Notes: generated by a model not told the origin, from the letters alone. A stretch of DNA of 64,000 nt from Streptomyces sp. BV286 (GCF_019090165.1 NZ_JAHRIB010000177.1:1-64000), one strand, 5' to 3'; shown: positions 42,689 to 51,953, counted from the stretch's first letter. Program-made: numbers and translations.

Positions 42689-45328
42689 ATGTCTCACCTT
42701 CGCGCACCGGCCGCCCGCGCAGACCGCCGCGAGGGCGGACGGCACGGACGACCGGTCGCCCGCTCCACCCCGGCGCTGCCCGAGACGCACATACGCTCCC
42801 AGCTGCTCCGTCTCGCGATCCTGCCGCCCATCGCGGTGGCCCTCAGCGCGAGCGCCGCAGTGCTCTTCACCGTCCGTACGACCGCCGCACGCCCCGGCCC
42901 CACCCTGTGGATCGTGCTCGGCGGAGCCGTCGCGGTCGCTCTCGCGGGCATCGTGATCGCCACCGTTGCCGCCGACCGGGCCTCCCGGTCCGTTCACGAC
43001 CGCATCGGGGCCCTGCGCCGCGCCAGCGTTCGCGGCCAGGCCGATCTGAGCACCCTCGTCGAGACACTGCGACGCGGTGACGCGCCGCCCGCCCGCCGGC
43101 CGCACGGCCGGCCCGCCCAGGACGCCGACGACTTCGATCTGCTGGCCGAGGACATGGCCTCCGCCCACGACAGTGCGGTCACCGCGGTCGTCCAGGCCTC
43201 CCAGCTCTCCAGTCACGCGGGCAGCGAGCAGAAGGTGGAGGTCTTCGTCAACCTCGCCCGGCGGCTGCAGTCCCTCGTGCACCGCGAGATCTCGATCCTC
43301 GACGAGCTCGAGAACGAGATCGAGGACCCGGACCTGCTCAAGGGCCTCTTCCACGTCGACCACCTCGCCACCCGCATCCGGCGCCATGCCGAGAACCTCG
43401 CGGTGCTCGGTGGCGCCGTCTCGCGTCGGCAGTGGAGCAACCCCGTCTCCATGACCGAGGTGCTGCGGTCCGCGACCGCCGAGGTCGAGCAGTACTCACG
43501 GGTCAAGCTCGTCCCGCCGATCGACGGCACCGTGCGCGGGCACGCCGTCGCCGACGTGATCCATCTGCTGGCCGAACTCGTGGAGAACGCGACGGTGTTC
43601 TCGGCCCCGCACACCCAGGTGCTGCTGCGGGCCAACGTGGTCACGTCCGGACTCGCCGTCGAGGTGGAGGACCGCGGGCTGGGCATGCCGCTGGCCGAGC
43701 AGCACAAGATGAACGCGCTGCTCGCCGACCCCGACCAGGTGAACGTCGCGAGCCTTTTGCAGGACGGCCGGATCGGTCTGTTCGTGGTCTCGCAGCTCGC
43801 ACGGCGGCACGGAATCGCGGTGCGGTTGCAGACCAACATCTACGGTGGCGTGCAGGCCGTGCTCGTGGTGCCGCAGGCGCTGCTCGGAGCTCCGGAGGAG
43901 CAGCAGCCGGGGGCGGGGCGGCAATCCGGTGGCGTCGCACCGGCGGGAGCGGCCTCGACGGCCGGAGCGTTGGGCCCCGGTGCTCCTGCCTCCGGTGCTC
44001 TTGGCGCCGGCCCCGGCGTCCCGGGCGCCCGGAGCGGCGTGGGGCACGGGGCGGTCACGCAGGGCGCCGGGGGACAGGGCGGTCCGGGACGTGGCGCGGC
44101 GGCTCACGGTGCCGTCGCACCTGGGACCCCACCCCATGGCATCCCGGCCCATGGGACGACTCCCGCACACGGCATCGCCGCACATGGCACTCCCGCACAT
44201 GGGGTCCCCACACATGGGACCCCTGCACATGGGACGCCTGCACACGGGACGCCTGAACCCGAGGCGCTCGCCCATGGAACCGTCGGCCGCGGGACCGCCG
44301 CTCATGGGACTCCCGCTCATGGGACGCCCACACATATGACAGCCGCCTCGCATGGCATGTCGGCACAGGGAACGTACGCGCATGACCTGGGCAGCCATGG
44401 CGTGGCTGGTCTGGACACCCCAGCGAACGGGACTCCCCTGCACGGGACTCCGGTCCATGGGACTCCGGCCCACGGTGTCCCCGTACACGGCACCCCGGCG
44501 CACGGCACTCCGTTGCACGGCACCCCCGCGCACGGCACTCCGCTGCACGGAGCCCCGGTGCGGGGCACGACGGCGCAAGGGACACCTGCCCCCGGCACGC
44601 CGAACCGCGTGCCGGGCGTCGTGCCCGGCGACTCGCGCGACGCATCGCTCGACGCATCGCGTGTGCCGGGCCGGGAGACCGCGAGCCACCCGTCGCACGA
44701 GGCGAGGACCGCCGTGCCCGCGCAGCCGCGGCGGGACGGTACGCCGGTCGGGATGACGGTCGTCAACGGGGGAGGAGGCCCGGCCCCGCTCCCGGTGCGC
44801 GGTGCCGAGTCGAGGCCCAACCCCTCCGAGGCCGTCCCCGGCATCCGGCCGGACGACAGGCGGGCCGTCGCCGAGAACACGGTCGCACCGCCCGTCCCGC
44901 GCAACGGCGTGGTGCGCGGCACCATGGGCAGGCCCCAACTGCCCAAGCGGCGCGCCCAGGAACACATCGTGCCCGAACTGCGCGGCGGACCCGCGCCCCG
45001 ACAGGACTCCGAGTTCGTCGTGGGCCACGACCCAGGGCTGATGGCTGCCTTCCAGCGTGGCATCGGGCTGGCCGAGGCCCAGAACAGGGACGAGTTCCAG
45101 TACGGGGAAGAGGCCCCGTACAGGGACGACGGGTCCATGGGGTCGGCCCACATGGAGCTCGCCCCCATGGATTCCCCGCGGACGGAGCCCGCCCGTATGG
45201 ACGCCACGCCCCTCGGCGAGACGCACCCAGAGCACGAACCACCCGAGGCGCCCGCCCCGCGCGAGAGCGCGCCCGCGCCCGGTCATGACCTCACCGCCCG
45301 GCACGACGGGAGCACACCAGCCGGATGA
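42689..45328 (+). CDS. cvnA: Conservon histidine kinase-like membrane ATPase (CvnA) with long HGTP repeat, 879 aa
   Basis: Two membrane helices lie near residues 35-60 and 70-97. They are followed by a dimerisation helix region (FVNLARRLQSLVHREISILD, about 186) and a HATPase domain from about 290 to 400 (LLAELVENATVFSAPHTQV, VEVEDRGLGM, GLFVVSQLARRHGI). Residues about 470-645 are an imperfect tandem AHGTP-type repeat. The final 130 residues keep the conserved LPKRRAQEHIVPELRGGP and FVVGHDPGLMAAFQRGI. In conservons CvnA works with CvnB-D in a G-protein-like membrane complex that influences development and antibiotic production. ATG 42689 has GAGG 6 nt upstream. Confidence 0.92.
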   Translation: MSHLRAPAARADRREGGRHGRPVARSTPALPETHIRSQLLRLAILPPIAVALSASAAVLFTVRTTAARPGPTLWIVLGGAVAVALAGIVIATVAADRASRSVHDRIGALRRASVRGQADLSTLVETLRRGDAPPARRPHGRPAQDADDFDLLAEDMASAHDSAVTAVVQASQLSSHAGSEQKVEVFVNLARRLQSLVHREISILDELENEIEDPDLLKGLFHVDHLATRIRRHAENLAVLGGAVSRRQWSNPVSMTEVLRSATAEVEQYSRVKLVPPIDGTVRGHAVADVIHLLAELVENATVFSAPHTQVLLRANVVTSGLAVEVEDRGLGMPLAEQHKMNALLADPDQVNVASLLQDGRIGLFVVSQLARRHGIAVRLQTNIYGGVQAVLVVPQALLGAPEEQQPGAGRQSGGVAPAGAASTAGALGPGAPASGALGAGPGVPGARSGVGHGAVTQGAGGQGGPGRGAAAHGAVAPGTPPHGIPAHGTTPAHGIAAHGTPAHGVPTHGTPAHGTPAHGTPEPEALAHGTVGRGTAAHGTPAHGTPTHMTAASHGMSAQGTYAHDLGSHGVAGLDTPANGTPLHGTPVHGTPAHGVPVHGTPAHGTPLHGTPAHGTPLHGAPVRGTTAQGTPAPGTPNRVPGVVPGDSRDASLDASRVPGRETASHPSHEARTAVPAQPRRDGTPVGMTVVNGGGGPAPLPVRGAESRPNPSEAVPGIRPDDRRAVAENTVAPPVPRNGVVRGTMGRPQLPKRRAQEHIVPELRGGPAPRQDSEFVVGHDPGLMAAFQRGIGLAEAQNRDEFQYGEEAPYRDDGSMGSAHMELAPMDSPRTEPARMDATPLGETHPEHEPPEAPAPRESAPAPGHDLTARHDGSTPAG
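44098..44590 (+). repeat. Imperfect 15-bp tandem repeat coding for His-Gly-Thr-Pro-Ala units
   Basis: About two dozen His-Gly pairs recur at 5-residue spacing, usually HGTPA, HGTPL or HGVP. The first block (44130-44330) uses mainly CAT GGG codons. The second (44450-44560) uses mainly CAC GGC. The two are separated by a degenerate stretch. Confidence 0.85.
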
Positions 45329-45393
45329 ACCACGCCACCCCCACCCACACCTCCGCTCCCGCAGACCTTCGTACTTCAAGGAGTCGATCCCCC

Positions 45394-45828
45394 ATGGCGA
45401 GCGATGCGCCGACCGGCCATGCGTCCGATCTCGACTGGCTGATGAGCGGCCTGGTGCAACGCGTACCGCACACCAGAAGCGCGGTGCTGCTCTCCTGCGA
45501 CGGTCTCGTGAAGTCGGTGCACGGCCTCGACCCCGACAGCGCCGACCACATGGCGGCCCTGGCCTCCGGGCTCTATTCCCTGGGGCGCAGCGCGGGCGTC
45601 CGCTTCGGTGACGGCGGCGACGTACGCCAGGTCGTCGTCGAGCTGGACTCCACGCTGCTGTTCGTGTCCACCGCCGGTTCCGGCACCTGCCTGGCCGTGC
45701 TCGCCGGACGCGACGCCGACGCGGCCGTCCTCGGCTACGAGATGGCGATGCTGGTCAAGAGCGTCCGCCCCTACCTGATGACCGCGCCGAGGCAGCACAC
45801 CGGTCAGCCGTCGGCGATGAGGCCTTGA
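45394..45828 (+). CDS. cvnB: Roadblock/LC7-domain protein of the conservon (CvnB), 144 aa
   Basis: The sequence from ATG 45394 (MASDAPTGHASDLDWLMSGL) is a roadblock/LC7 fold (SAVLLSCDGLVKSVHGL, VVVELDSTLLFVSTAGSG) that presumably regulates the CvnD GTPase. AAGGAG lies 11 nt upstream. An alternative ATG at 45325 overlaps the cvnA stop and would add 23 residues not typical of the family. Its stop overlaps TTG 45825 of the next gene's reading frame. Confidence 0.92.
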   Translation: MASDAPTGHASDLDWLMSGLVQRVPHTRSAVLLSCDGLVKSVHGLDPDSADHMAALASGLYSLGRSAGVRFGDGGDVRQVVVELDSTLLFVSTAGSGTCLAVLAGRDADAAVLGYEMAMLVKSVRPYLMTAPRQHTGQPSAMRP

Positions 45829-45830
45829 AC

Positions 45831-46202
45831 GTGGCCGCGGCCGGCGACGGCCCCTGGCTCGATGGCGCGGCCGGACGCCTGGTGCGTCCCTACCAGGTCA
45901 GCAACGGCCGGACCCGGCCGAGCACCGCGCTCGACCTCCTGTCACAGGTCATGGCCACCGGTGTCACCCCCCTCGGTTACCTCGGCCCCGAGCACAGTCA
46001 GGCACTCGAACTGTGCCGGGACCCCGTCTCGGTGGCCGAGGTCGCCGCACATCTGAAGCTGCCGGCAGCGGTGACCAAGGTGCTGCTGTCCGACCTCGTC
46101 GACTGCGGGGCCCTGTCCACGAAGCCCCCGACGTTCCACCACAACCCCACTGACCGGTCTCTTCTGGAGGCAGTGCTCGATGGACTACGACGACAGCTCT
46201 GA
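45831..46202 (+). CDS. cvnC: DUF742 protein of the conservon (CvnC), 123 aa
   Basis: This DUF742 protein keeps the family landmarks RLVRPYQVSNGRTRPS near the start and LKLPAAVTKVLLSDLVDCGA (winged-helix-like) in the second half. GTG 45831 is preferred because GATGAGG lies 8 nt upstream; TTG 45825 would overlap the cvnB stop but is only 2 nt from that site. The gene overlaps cvnD by 23 bp. Members bind the other conservon proteins; the biochemical role is not settled. Confidence 0.9.
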   Translation: MAAAGDGPWLDGAAGRLVRPYQVSNGRTRPSTALDLLSQVMATGVTPLGYLGPEHSQALELCRDPVSVAEVAAHLKLPAAVTKVLLSDLVDCGALSTKPPTFHHNPTDRSLLEAVLDGLRRQL

Positions 46203-46779
46203 CCCTTTCCCCACCGCGTTGAAGATCCTGGTGGCGGGAGGCTTCGGGGTGGGCAAGACCACCTTCGTGGGCGCGGTCAGCGAGATCGCGCCGCTCAGCA
46301 CGGAGGAACTGCTGACCACGGTCAGCGCCGCGACCGACAATCTCGACGGCATCGAGAACAAGGTCGAGACGACCGTCGCGATGGACTTCGGGCGCATCAC
46401 CCTCGACCCGGAACACGTGCTGTACCTGTTCGGCACGCCCGGGCAGGAGCGGTTCTGGTTCATGTGGGACGAACTCTCCGAAGGCGCGCTCGGCGCGGTC
46501 GTCCTCGCCGACACCCGCCGCCTGGAGGACTGTTTCGCCGCGGTCGACTTCTTCGAACAGCGCGGCCTCGGTTTCATCGTCGCCGTCAACGAGTTCGACG
46601 GCGGCTTCCGCTACGACCCGGAAGAGGTGCGGGCCGCCATCGACCTCGACCCGGACGTGCCCGTGGTCCGCTGCGACGCCCGGATCTCCAGCTCGGGTGT
46701 GCAGACCCTGCTCACCCTCGTCCGGCACCTGCTCGCCCACGCGCCTTCGCACGCACCCAGCCACGGAGCCCACACATGA
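46180..46779 (+). CDS. cvnD: Conservon small GTPase (CvnD), 199 aa
   Basis: This is a Ras/MglA-like GTP-binding protein. The P-loop is GGFGVGKTTF near residues 20-29, the switch II region is LFGTPGQERFWFMWDEL, and the base-recognition motif VNEFDGG replaces NKxD. It should act with the roadblock protein CvnB at the membrane kinase CvnA. Its stop overlaps the next gene as ATGA, so the GAF protein belongs to the same operon. The C-terminus ends in His/Ser/Pro-rich repeats. Confidence 0.93.
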   Translation: MDYDDSSDPFPTALKILVAGGFGVGKTTFVGAVSEIAPLSTEELLTTVSAATDNLDGIENKVETTVAMDFGRITLDPEHVLYLFGTPGQERFWFMWDELSEGALGAVVLADTRRLEDCFAAVDFFEQRGLGFIVAVNEFDGGFRYDPEEVRAAIDLDPDVPVVRCDARISSSGVQTLLTLVRHLLAHAPSHAPSHGAHT

Positions 46780-47432
46780 CGTACGACCCGCCGCGCCCGG
46801 CCGGTCGCCTGCTGCTCACCCCCGAGGACAAGGAGGCCCCCGCCAGGACGCGCCGGCTGCGCGTACTGGGCCTGGGTGAACACCCGGAGCCCTCCCTCGA
46901 CGCCTTCGCACGGCGGCTGGCCGAGCTGGCCGGGGCGCCGTACGCGCTGGTCAACTTCATCGGTGAGGAACGGCAGTTCTTCGCCGGGCTGCACACCCGG
47001 CCCGGCAGCGGCGGCGGCGCCGACCCGGCACGGCCACCGGCCGGAGCCGTCGCCCCCACGGAGCCCACGGGGGCCGGGGGAACCACAGGGGCCGTGGGAG
47101 TGGCGAGCGGCACGGTGGGCGCGGTGTTCGGAGCGGGCCGCCGCATGGCCCGCGACTACGGGTTCTGCCCCCATGTGGTGGTGCGCCGCAAGGCGTTGGT
47201 CCTGGAGGACGTCCGCGACTACCCCCGCTTCGCCGGGAACCCGGTCGTCGACGAGTTCGGCATCCGCTCCTATCTCGGCGCCCCGCTCATCGACCGGACC
47301 GGCATCGCCCTCGGCACCGTCTGCGTCACCGACGTGGAGCCCAGGCCGTGGGGGAGGTCCGGCCTGGACACGATCAAGGCGATGGCGGCGGAACTGGTCG
47401 AGCAGATCGAGCTGCGGGAGGGCGGGTTCTGA
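46776..47432 (+). CDS. GAF-domain protein attached to the conservon, 218 aa
   Basis: The N-terminus LGLGEHPEPSLDAFARRLAE and the C-terminal FGIRSYLGAPLIDRTGIALG and VCVTDVEPRPW are the two halves of a GAF sensor domain. Between them (about residues 75-120) lies a Gly/Ala/Pro/Thr-rich insert without fold signals. The RMARDYGFCPHVV segment keeps the cysteine typical of streptomycete GAF proteins of this kind. It could sense a ligand for the conservon complex. It overlaps cvnD by 4 bp. Confidence 0.88.
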   Translation: MTYDPPRPAGRLLLTPEDKEAPARTRRLRVLGLGEHPEPSLDAFARRLAELAGAPYALVNFIGEERQFFAGLHTRPGSGGGADPARPPAGAVAPTEPTGAGGTTGAVGVASGTVGAVFGAGRRMARDYGFCPHVVVRRKALVLEDVRDYPRFAGNPVVDEFGIRSYLGAPLIDRTGIALGTVCVTDVEPRPWGRSGLDTIKAMAAELVEQIELREGGF

Positions 47433-47465
47433 GCAGGGCCCGTCCATGAGTGTGTTGGCGCCACA

Positions 47466-47504
47466 TGATCCGTACGTGACCCGTGGCTCCCAAGACACGG
47501 ATCA
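47466..47504. terminator. Weak hairpin between convergent GAF and DUF2264 genes
   Basis: TGATCCGT pairs with ACGGATCA around a 23-nt loop. The stem is short, so termination efficiency is uncertain. Confidence 0.35.
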
Positions 47505-47522
47505 CGGGGCATGCGGCATGGG

Positions 47523-49406
47523 TCATACGGAGACGGTGTCACCCTCGGGGAACGTGATCCGGACCTCCGTTCCGTCGACCTCGCAGGACACGGACTCGCG
47601 CAGGGCCTGGGGGTGCACGGAGTCGCGGGTCAGCACGAGCAGCGTGACGTACACACCGGTGCCGCCCGGGTGGCCCGCCGCGCACCGGAGGTACGGCGTG
47701 GCCGAGTGGGGGCCGAAGGCGTTGGCCTCGACCTCGCGTGCGATGCCCGTGTCCTCGTCCCAGCCGTGCAGCGCGACGACGGCACTGGTCAGCCCGCCGT
47801 CCGTGCGGGCCACCGCCCAGCCATGGCCCCGTTCCGCGGTGGGCCGGGTCTCGGCCGCGACCGCATAACCGCCCTCCCGGACCGTCAGAGCGGACGCCGC
47901 GAGCACCCGGTGCACGCGTATCTCCCAGGGGCCGCGCAGCACGCTCGTCGTCTCGACCGGGAACTCCTGCTCACCGCCGGGCAGTCGGGCGTCGTAGCGG
48001 GAGGCCGCCGTCCGTCCCGAGCAGTGCAACGGCACGATGGTGCGTCTGCGTGACGCGACGCCGTCCGGGGTCACCAGTGCGAGATGCCCGTCGACGGTCC
48101 GTTCCCACGCGTGCGCCCCCGCCTCGGGCGCCGTCGCCGTCGAGTAGGCGAACTTGGCGGAGTGCGGATCGTCCTCGGCGGGCCCGGTCGGCGCGTTGTG
48201 GTCGCTGCCGTGGTTGACCAGGCGCACGATGCCGTCGTGCTGCGTACCGTGCAGCAGCCAGCCGGGGGCCGGGAGCGCGGTGTACTGGTCCGACTCCTCG
48301 ACCGGCAGGGGCAGTTCGCGTGCCGTCCACACCGGATGCTCCGGAGGGAGCAGCAGGCCGAGGAACCCCATGCTCGACCAGTACGGCGACGCCGGTCCCG
48401 AGTGCGGCCGGGTCACCGGCAGGAACGTTTCGTACCAGCCGAGCGGCAGCAAGCCCCGCTCGTCGGGCACCCCGCGCTCCACGAAGTGCCGTACCGTCCC
48501 GGACGCCAGCCGCCGGGTGAGACCCGGAGCAAGTGGCGTACAGCCCGCGACGGCGCCCATCCACACCGGAGCGGCGGTGGCGAAACGGTACGTCAGGGAG
48601 CGGCCGTGGTGCACGGGAGCACCGTCCCCGCCGAAGAACTGCGGGTAGACAGTGAGGAACTCGGCGAGCCGTTCCCGGTGGACCCGGCCGCGGTCGCCCG
48701 CCTCGCCACCGGTCATCCGGCTCCACAGCAGCGGGTACAGATGCAGGGCCCAGCCGTTGTGGTAGTCGAACGTCCGGCCCTCACCGTCGCTGTACCAGCC
48801 GTCGCCCGCGTACCAGTCCTCCAGACGGTCGAGCCCAGCGTCGATGTCGTCCTGCCGGTACGGCGCGCCGACCGAGGCGAGGAACTGCTCGGCCACCACC
48901 TGGTGCAGGCGCCCCTGGTCGTCCCATGTGCGGCGGCCCACGAGACCCCACAGCCAGTCCACGACGCGCTCCCGCGTCCCGGTGTCGAGGCGGTTCCAGA
49001 TCCAGGGACGGGTCTCGTGCAGGGCGACGGCGATCAGGGCGGCCTCGGCCATCTGCTGGGAGCAGTCGGTGAGTTCGGGCCAGGCCTCGCCGCTGTCGCG
49101 GTCGGTGCCCGTTGCGAGACCCCGCGCGTAGCGTTCCATGAGGCGGGGATCGACATCGCCCTGTGCCCCGGCGATCCGGAAGGCGGCCAGCAGGAACGAC
49201 CGCGCGAACCCTTCCAGGCCGTCCGGCACCACGCCCGACCAGGAGGTCCGGCCGGGCAGCCGGTACTGCGCGAAACCCGGCGTCGCATACGGGACCAGGG
49301 CCTCCAGCTGCCGGTCGGCGAGTGCCTCCCAGTGCGCCCGTGCCCAGCCGGTGTGCGGCGACAGGACGTGGTCGGTGGGTGGCAGGGGCACGTGCGGTGC
49401 GGGCAT
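47523..49406 (-). CDS. DUF2264-domain protein, 627 aa
   Basis: The protein matches the DUF2264 type. An N-terminal alpha/alpha-toroid-like half carries WSGVVPDGLEGFARSFLLAA, and repeated Trp-rich motifs such as YAGDGWYSDGEGRTFDYHNG and WALHLYPLLWSRM are typical. A beta-rich C-terminal half follows (HAWERTVDGHLALVTPDGV). Related folds degrade unsaturated or rhamnose-containing polysaccharides, but no activity can be assigned here. There is no signal peptide. It converges on the conservon and is divergent from tdh. Confidence 0.85.
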   Translation of the reverse strand: MPAPHVPLPPTDHVLSPHTGWARAHWEALADRQLEALVPYATPGFAQYRLPGRTSWSGVVPDGLEGFARSFLLAAFRIAGAQGDVDPRLMERYARGLATGTDRDSGEAWPELTDCSQQMAEAALIAVALHETRPWIWNRLDTGTRERVVDWLWGLVGRRTWDDQGRLHQVVAEQFLASVGAPYRQDDIDAGLDRLEDWYAGDGWYSDGEGRTFDYHNGWALHLYPLLWSRMTGGEAGDRGRVHRERLAEFLTVYPQFFGGDGAPVHHGRSLTYRFATAAPVWMGAVAGCTPLAPGLTRRLASGTVRHFVERGVPDERGLLPLGWYETFLPVTRPHSGPASPYWSSMGFLGLLLPPEHPVWTARELPLPVEESDQYTALPAPGWLLHGTQHDGIVRLVNHGSDHNAPTGPAEDDPHSAKFAYSTATAPEAGAHAWERTVDGHLALVTPDGVASRRRTIVPLHCSGRTAASRYDARLPGGEQEFPVETTSVLRGPWEIRVHRVLAASALTVREGGYAVAAETRPTAERGHGWAVARTDGGLTSAVVALHGWDEDTGIAREVEANAFGPHSATPYLRCAAGHPGGTGVYVTLLVLTRDSVHPQALRESVSCEVDGTEVRITFPEGDTVSV

Positions 49407-49714
49407 GGCGGGCTTCTGACTCCTCGGTCGCCGGGTGCGTTCGCAGCTTTCCGCAGAGAGATACGGCCGGCAGGCGCAGAGAGATCAATCAACTCGTATG
49501 CGTACGTGAAGAATCCGGTCCGCGCGCACCGCGTCCCCAGCCCTCTCGCGGGATCCGTCGTCCGGTGTGAAGGAAAGCTGCGGCGGCGCTTAAGAAATCC
49601 TCGATGGACCCCGGGCACCGGCGTACGGCAGATTGCTGGGCGAATCCACTCCTCTCCCCGGTGCGGGCGTCCTTCGGCGTGCCCGGATCCGGGACCTCAC
49701 CCACGGGAGCCCCG
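49407..49714. other. 308-nt divergent promoter region of the DUF2264 gene and tdh
   Basis: It is less GC-rich than the neighbours, with AT-richer patches at 49476-49510 and near 49585-49602, as expected for two divergent promoters. I see no convincing operator palindrome. Confidence 0.5.
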
Positions 49715-50743
49715 TTGAAGGCGCTGGTCAAGGAGAAGGCGGAGCCGGGGCTTCGGCTCATGGACGTCCCGGAGCCGGCCGTCGGCCCCGGCGACGTGCT
49801 GATCAAGGTCCTCAGGACCGGGATCTGCGGCACCGACCTGCACATCCGCAACTGGGACGGCTGGGCGCAGCAGACCATCAAGGCCCCCCTCGTGCTCGGG
49901 CACGAGTTCGTCGGCGAGGTCGTGGAGACGGGCCGTGGCGTCGCCGACATCGCCGTGGGCGACCGGGTCAGCGGCGAGGGCCACCTCGTCTGCGGGAAGT
50001 GCCGCAACTGTCAGGCCGGCCGGCGCCACCTGTGCCGTGCGACGGTCGGGCTCGGCGTCGGCCGTGACGGCGCGTTCGCCGAGTTCGTCGCGCTGCCCGC
50101 CTCCAACGTCTGGGTGCACCGCGTCCCCGTCGACCTCGACGTCGCCGCGATCTTCGACCCGTTCGGCAACGCCGTGCACACCGCGCTGTCGTTCCCGCTG
50201 GTCGGGGAGGACGTACTGATCACCGGGGCGGGTCCCATCGGCCTGATGGCGGCCGCCGTCGCCCGGCACGCGGGTGCCCGGAACGTCGTCGTCACCGACG
50301 TCAGCGAGGACCGCCTGGAGCTGGCGCGCAAGGTCGGCGCCAGTCTCGCGCTGAACGTCGCCGAGTCGAGCATCGCCGACGGTCAGCGGGCGCTCGGGCT
50401 GCGCGAGGGCTTCGACATCGGTCTGGAGATGTCCGGCAACCCGGTCGCCGTGCGGGACATGCTGGCCAACATGACGCACGGCGGCAGGATCGCCATGCTC
50501 GGACTGCCGTCCGAGGAGTTCGCCGTCGACTGGTCCCGGATCGTCACCTCCATGATCACGATCAAGGGCATCTACGGCCGCGAGATGTTCGAGACCTGGT
50601 ACGCGATGTCGGTGCTCCTGGAGGGCGGCCTCGACCTCGCGCCCGTCATCACCGGCCGCTACGGCCACCGCGACTTCGAGGCGGCCTTCGCCGACGCGGC
50701 GAGCGGCCGCGGTGGCAAGGTCATCCTCGACTGGACTCTCTAA
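49715..50743 (+). CDS. tdh: L-threonine 3-dehydrogenase
   Basis: This zinc medium-chain dehydrogenase of 342 residues has the same length as the classical enzyme (341 in E. coli). The catalytic zinc ligands are in RTGICGTDLHI and LGHEFVGEV. The structural zinc cysteines are CGKCRNCQAGRRHLC, and the NAD fold is ITGAGPIGLMAAAVA. It oxidises threonine to 2-amino-3-oxobutanoate, the substrate of kbl, which starts 7 nt downstream. TTG 49715 is preferred because GGGAG lies 5 nt upstream and no ATG or GTG is near the conserved KALVKEKAEPGL. Confidence 0.95.
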   Translation: MKALVKEKAEPGLRLMDVPEPAVGPGDVLIKVLRTGICGTDLHIRNWDGWAQQTIKAPLVLGHEFVGEVVETGRGVADIAVGDRVSGEGHLVCGKCRNCQAGRRHLCRATVGLGVGRDGAFAEFVALPASNVWVHRVPVDLDVAAIFDPFGNAVHTALSFPLVGEDVLITGAGPIGLMAAAVARHAGARNVVVTDVSEDRLELARKVGASLALNVAESSIADGQRALGLREGFDIGLEMSGNPVAVRDMLANMTHGGRIAMLGLPSEEFAVDWSRIVTSMITIKGIYGREMFETWYAMSVLLEGGLDLAPVITGRYGHRDFEAAFADAASGRGGKVILDWTL

Positions 50744-50750
50744 GGAACTG

Positions 50751-51953
50751 ATGATGTTCGACTCCGTACGCGACGACCTCCGCACCACCCTCGACGAGAT
50801 CCGCGCCGCGGGACTGCACAAGCCCGAGCGCGTCATCGGCACCCCGCAGTCCGCGACCGTGAACGTCACCGCGGGCGGCCGCCCCGGTGAGGTCCTCAAC
50901 TTCTGCGCCAACAACTACCTCGGCCTCGCCGACCACCCCGAGGTCGTCGCCGCCGCCCACGAGGCGCTCGACCGCTGGGGCTACGGCATGGCGTCCGTGC
51001 GCTTCATCTGCGGTACGCAGGAGGTGCACAAGGAGTTGGAGCAGCGCCTCTCCGCGTTCCTCGGCCAGGAGGACACGATCCTCTACTCGTCGTGCTTCGA
51101 CGCCAACGGCGGAGTCTTCGAGACCCTGCTCGGCGCGGAGGACGCGGTGATCTCCGACGCCCTCAACCACGCGTCGATCATCGACGGCATCCGGCTGTCG
51201 AAGGCCCGCCGTTTCCGGTACGCGAACCGTGATCTCGCCGACCTGGAACAGCAGTTGAAGGAGGCGTCGGGCGCCCGCCGCAGGCTGGTCGTCACCGACG
51301 GCGTCTTCTCCATGGACGGGTACGTGGCCCCGCTGCGCGAGATCTGCGACCTCGCCGACCGCTACGACGCGATGGTGATGGTCGACGACTCGCACGCCGT
51401 CGGCTTCGTCGGCCCGGGCGGCCGGGGCACCCCCGAGCTGCACGGCGTCATGGACCGTGTCGACATCATCACGGGCACCCTCGGCAAGGCCCTCGGCGGT
51501 GCCTCGGGCGGTTACGTCGCCGCCCGGGCCGAGATCGTCGCGCTGCTGCGCCAGCGCTCACGTCCGTACCTGTTCTCGAACACCCTGGCCCCGGTGATCG
51601 CCGCCGCCTCGCTCAAGGTCCTCGACCTGCTGGAGTCGGCGGACGACCTGCGGGAGCGGCTCGCCGCGAACACCGCGCTGTTCCGCTCCCGGATGGCCGA
51701 CGAGGGCTTCGACATCCTTCCCGGCGACCACGCCATCGCCCCGGTGATGATCGGGGACGCGACCGTCGCCGGGCGGATGGCGGAGCTCCTCCTGGAACGC
51801 GGTGTGTACGTGATCGGCTTCTCGTACCCGGTGGTGCCGCAGGACCGGGCCCGGATCCGTGTGCAGCTGTCCGCCGCGCACTCGACGGACGACGTGAACC
51901 GGGCCGTGGACGCCTTCGTGGCTGCCCGGGCGGAGCTGGAGGCGGGAGCCTGA
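50751..51953 (+). CDS. kbl: Glycine C-acetyltransferase (2-amino-3-ketobutyrate CoA ligase)
   Basis: The 400-residue PLP enzyme of the alpha-oxoamine synthase family cleaves 2-amino-3-oxobutanoate with CoA to glycine and acetyl-CoA. It shows NFCANNYLGLADHP, the PLP-binding VDDSHAVGFVGPGGRG and the Schiff-base lysine near residue 246 in TGTLGKALGGASGGY. Two start codons in tandem (ATG 50751 and ATG 50754) follow AAGGA by 5 and 8 nt. It forms a two-gene operon with tdh for threonine catabolism. Confidence 0.96.
   Translation: MMFDSVRDDLRTTLDEIRAAGLHKPERVIGTPQSATVNVTAGGRPGEVLNFCANNYLGLADHPEVVAAAHEALDRWGYGMASVRFICGTQEVHKELEQRLSAFLGQEDTILYSSCFDANGGVFETLLGAEDAVISDALNHASIIDGIRLSKARRFRYANRDLADLEQQLKEASGARRRLVVTDGVFSMDGYVAPLREICDLADRYDAMVMVDDSHAVGFVGPGGRGTPELHGVMDRVDIITGTLGKALGGASGGYVAARAEIVALLRQRSRPYLFSNTLAPVIAAASLKVLDLLESADDLRERLAANTALFRSRMADEGFDILPGDHAIAPVMIGDATVAGRMAELLLERGVYVIGFSYPVVPQDRARIRVQLSAAHSTDDVNRAVDAFVAARAELEAGA

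Noticed and set aside
44098..44590. Short regular repeats that could suggest a CRISPR array
   Set aside because: The repeats are 15 bp, contiguous, in frame and code for HGTP units; there are no spacers and no cas genes.
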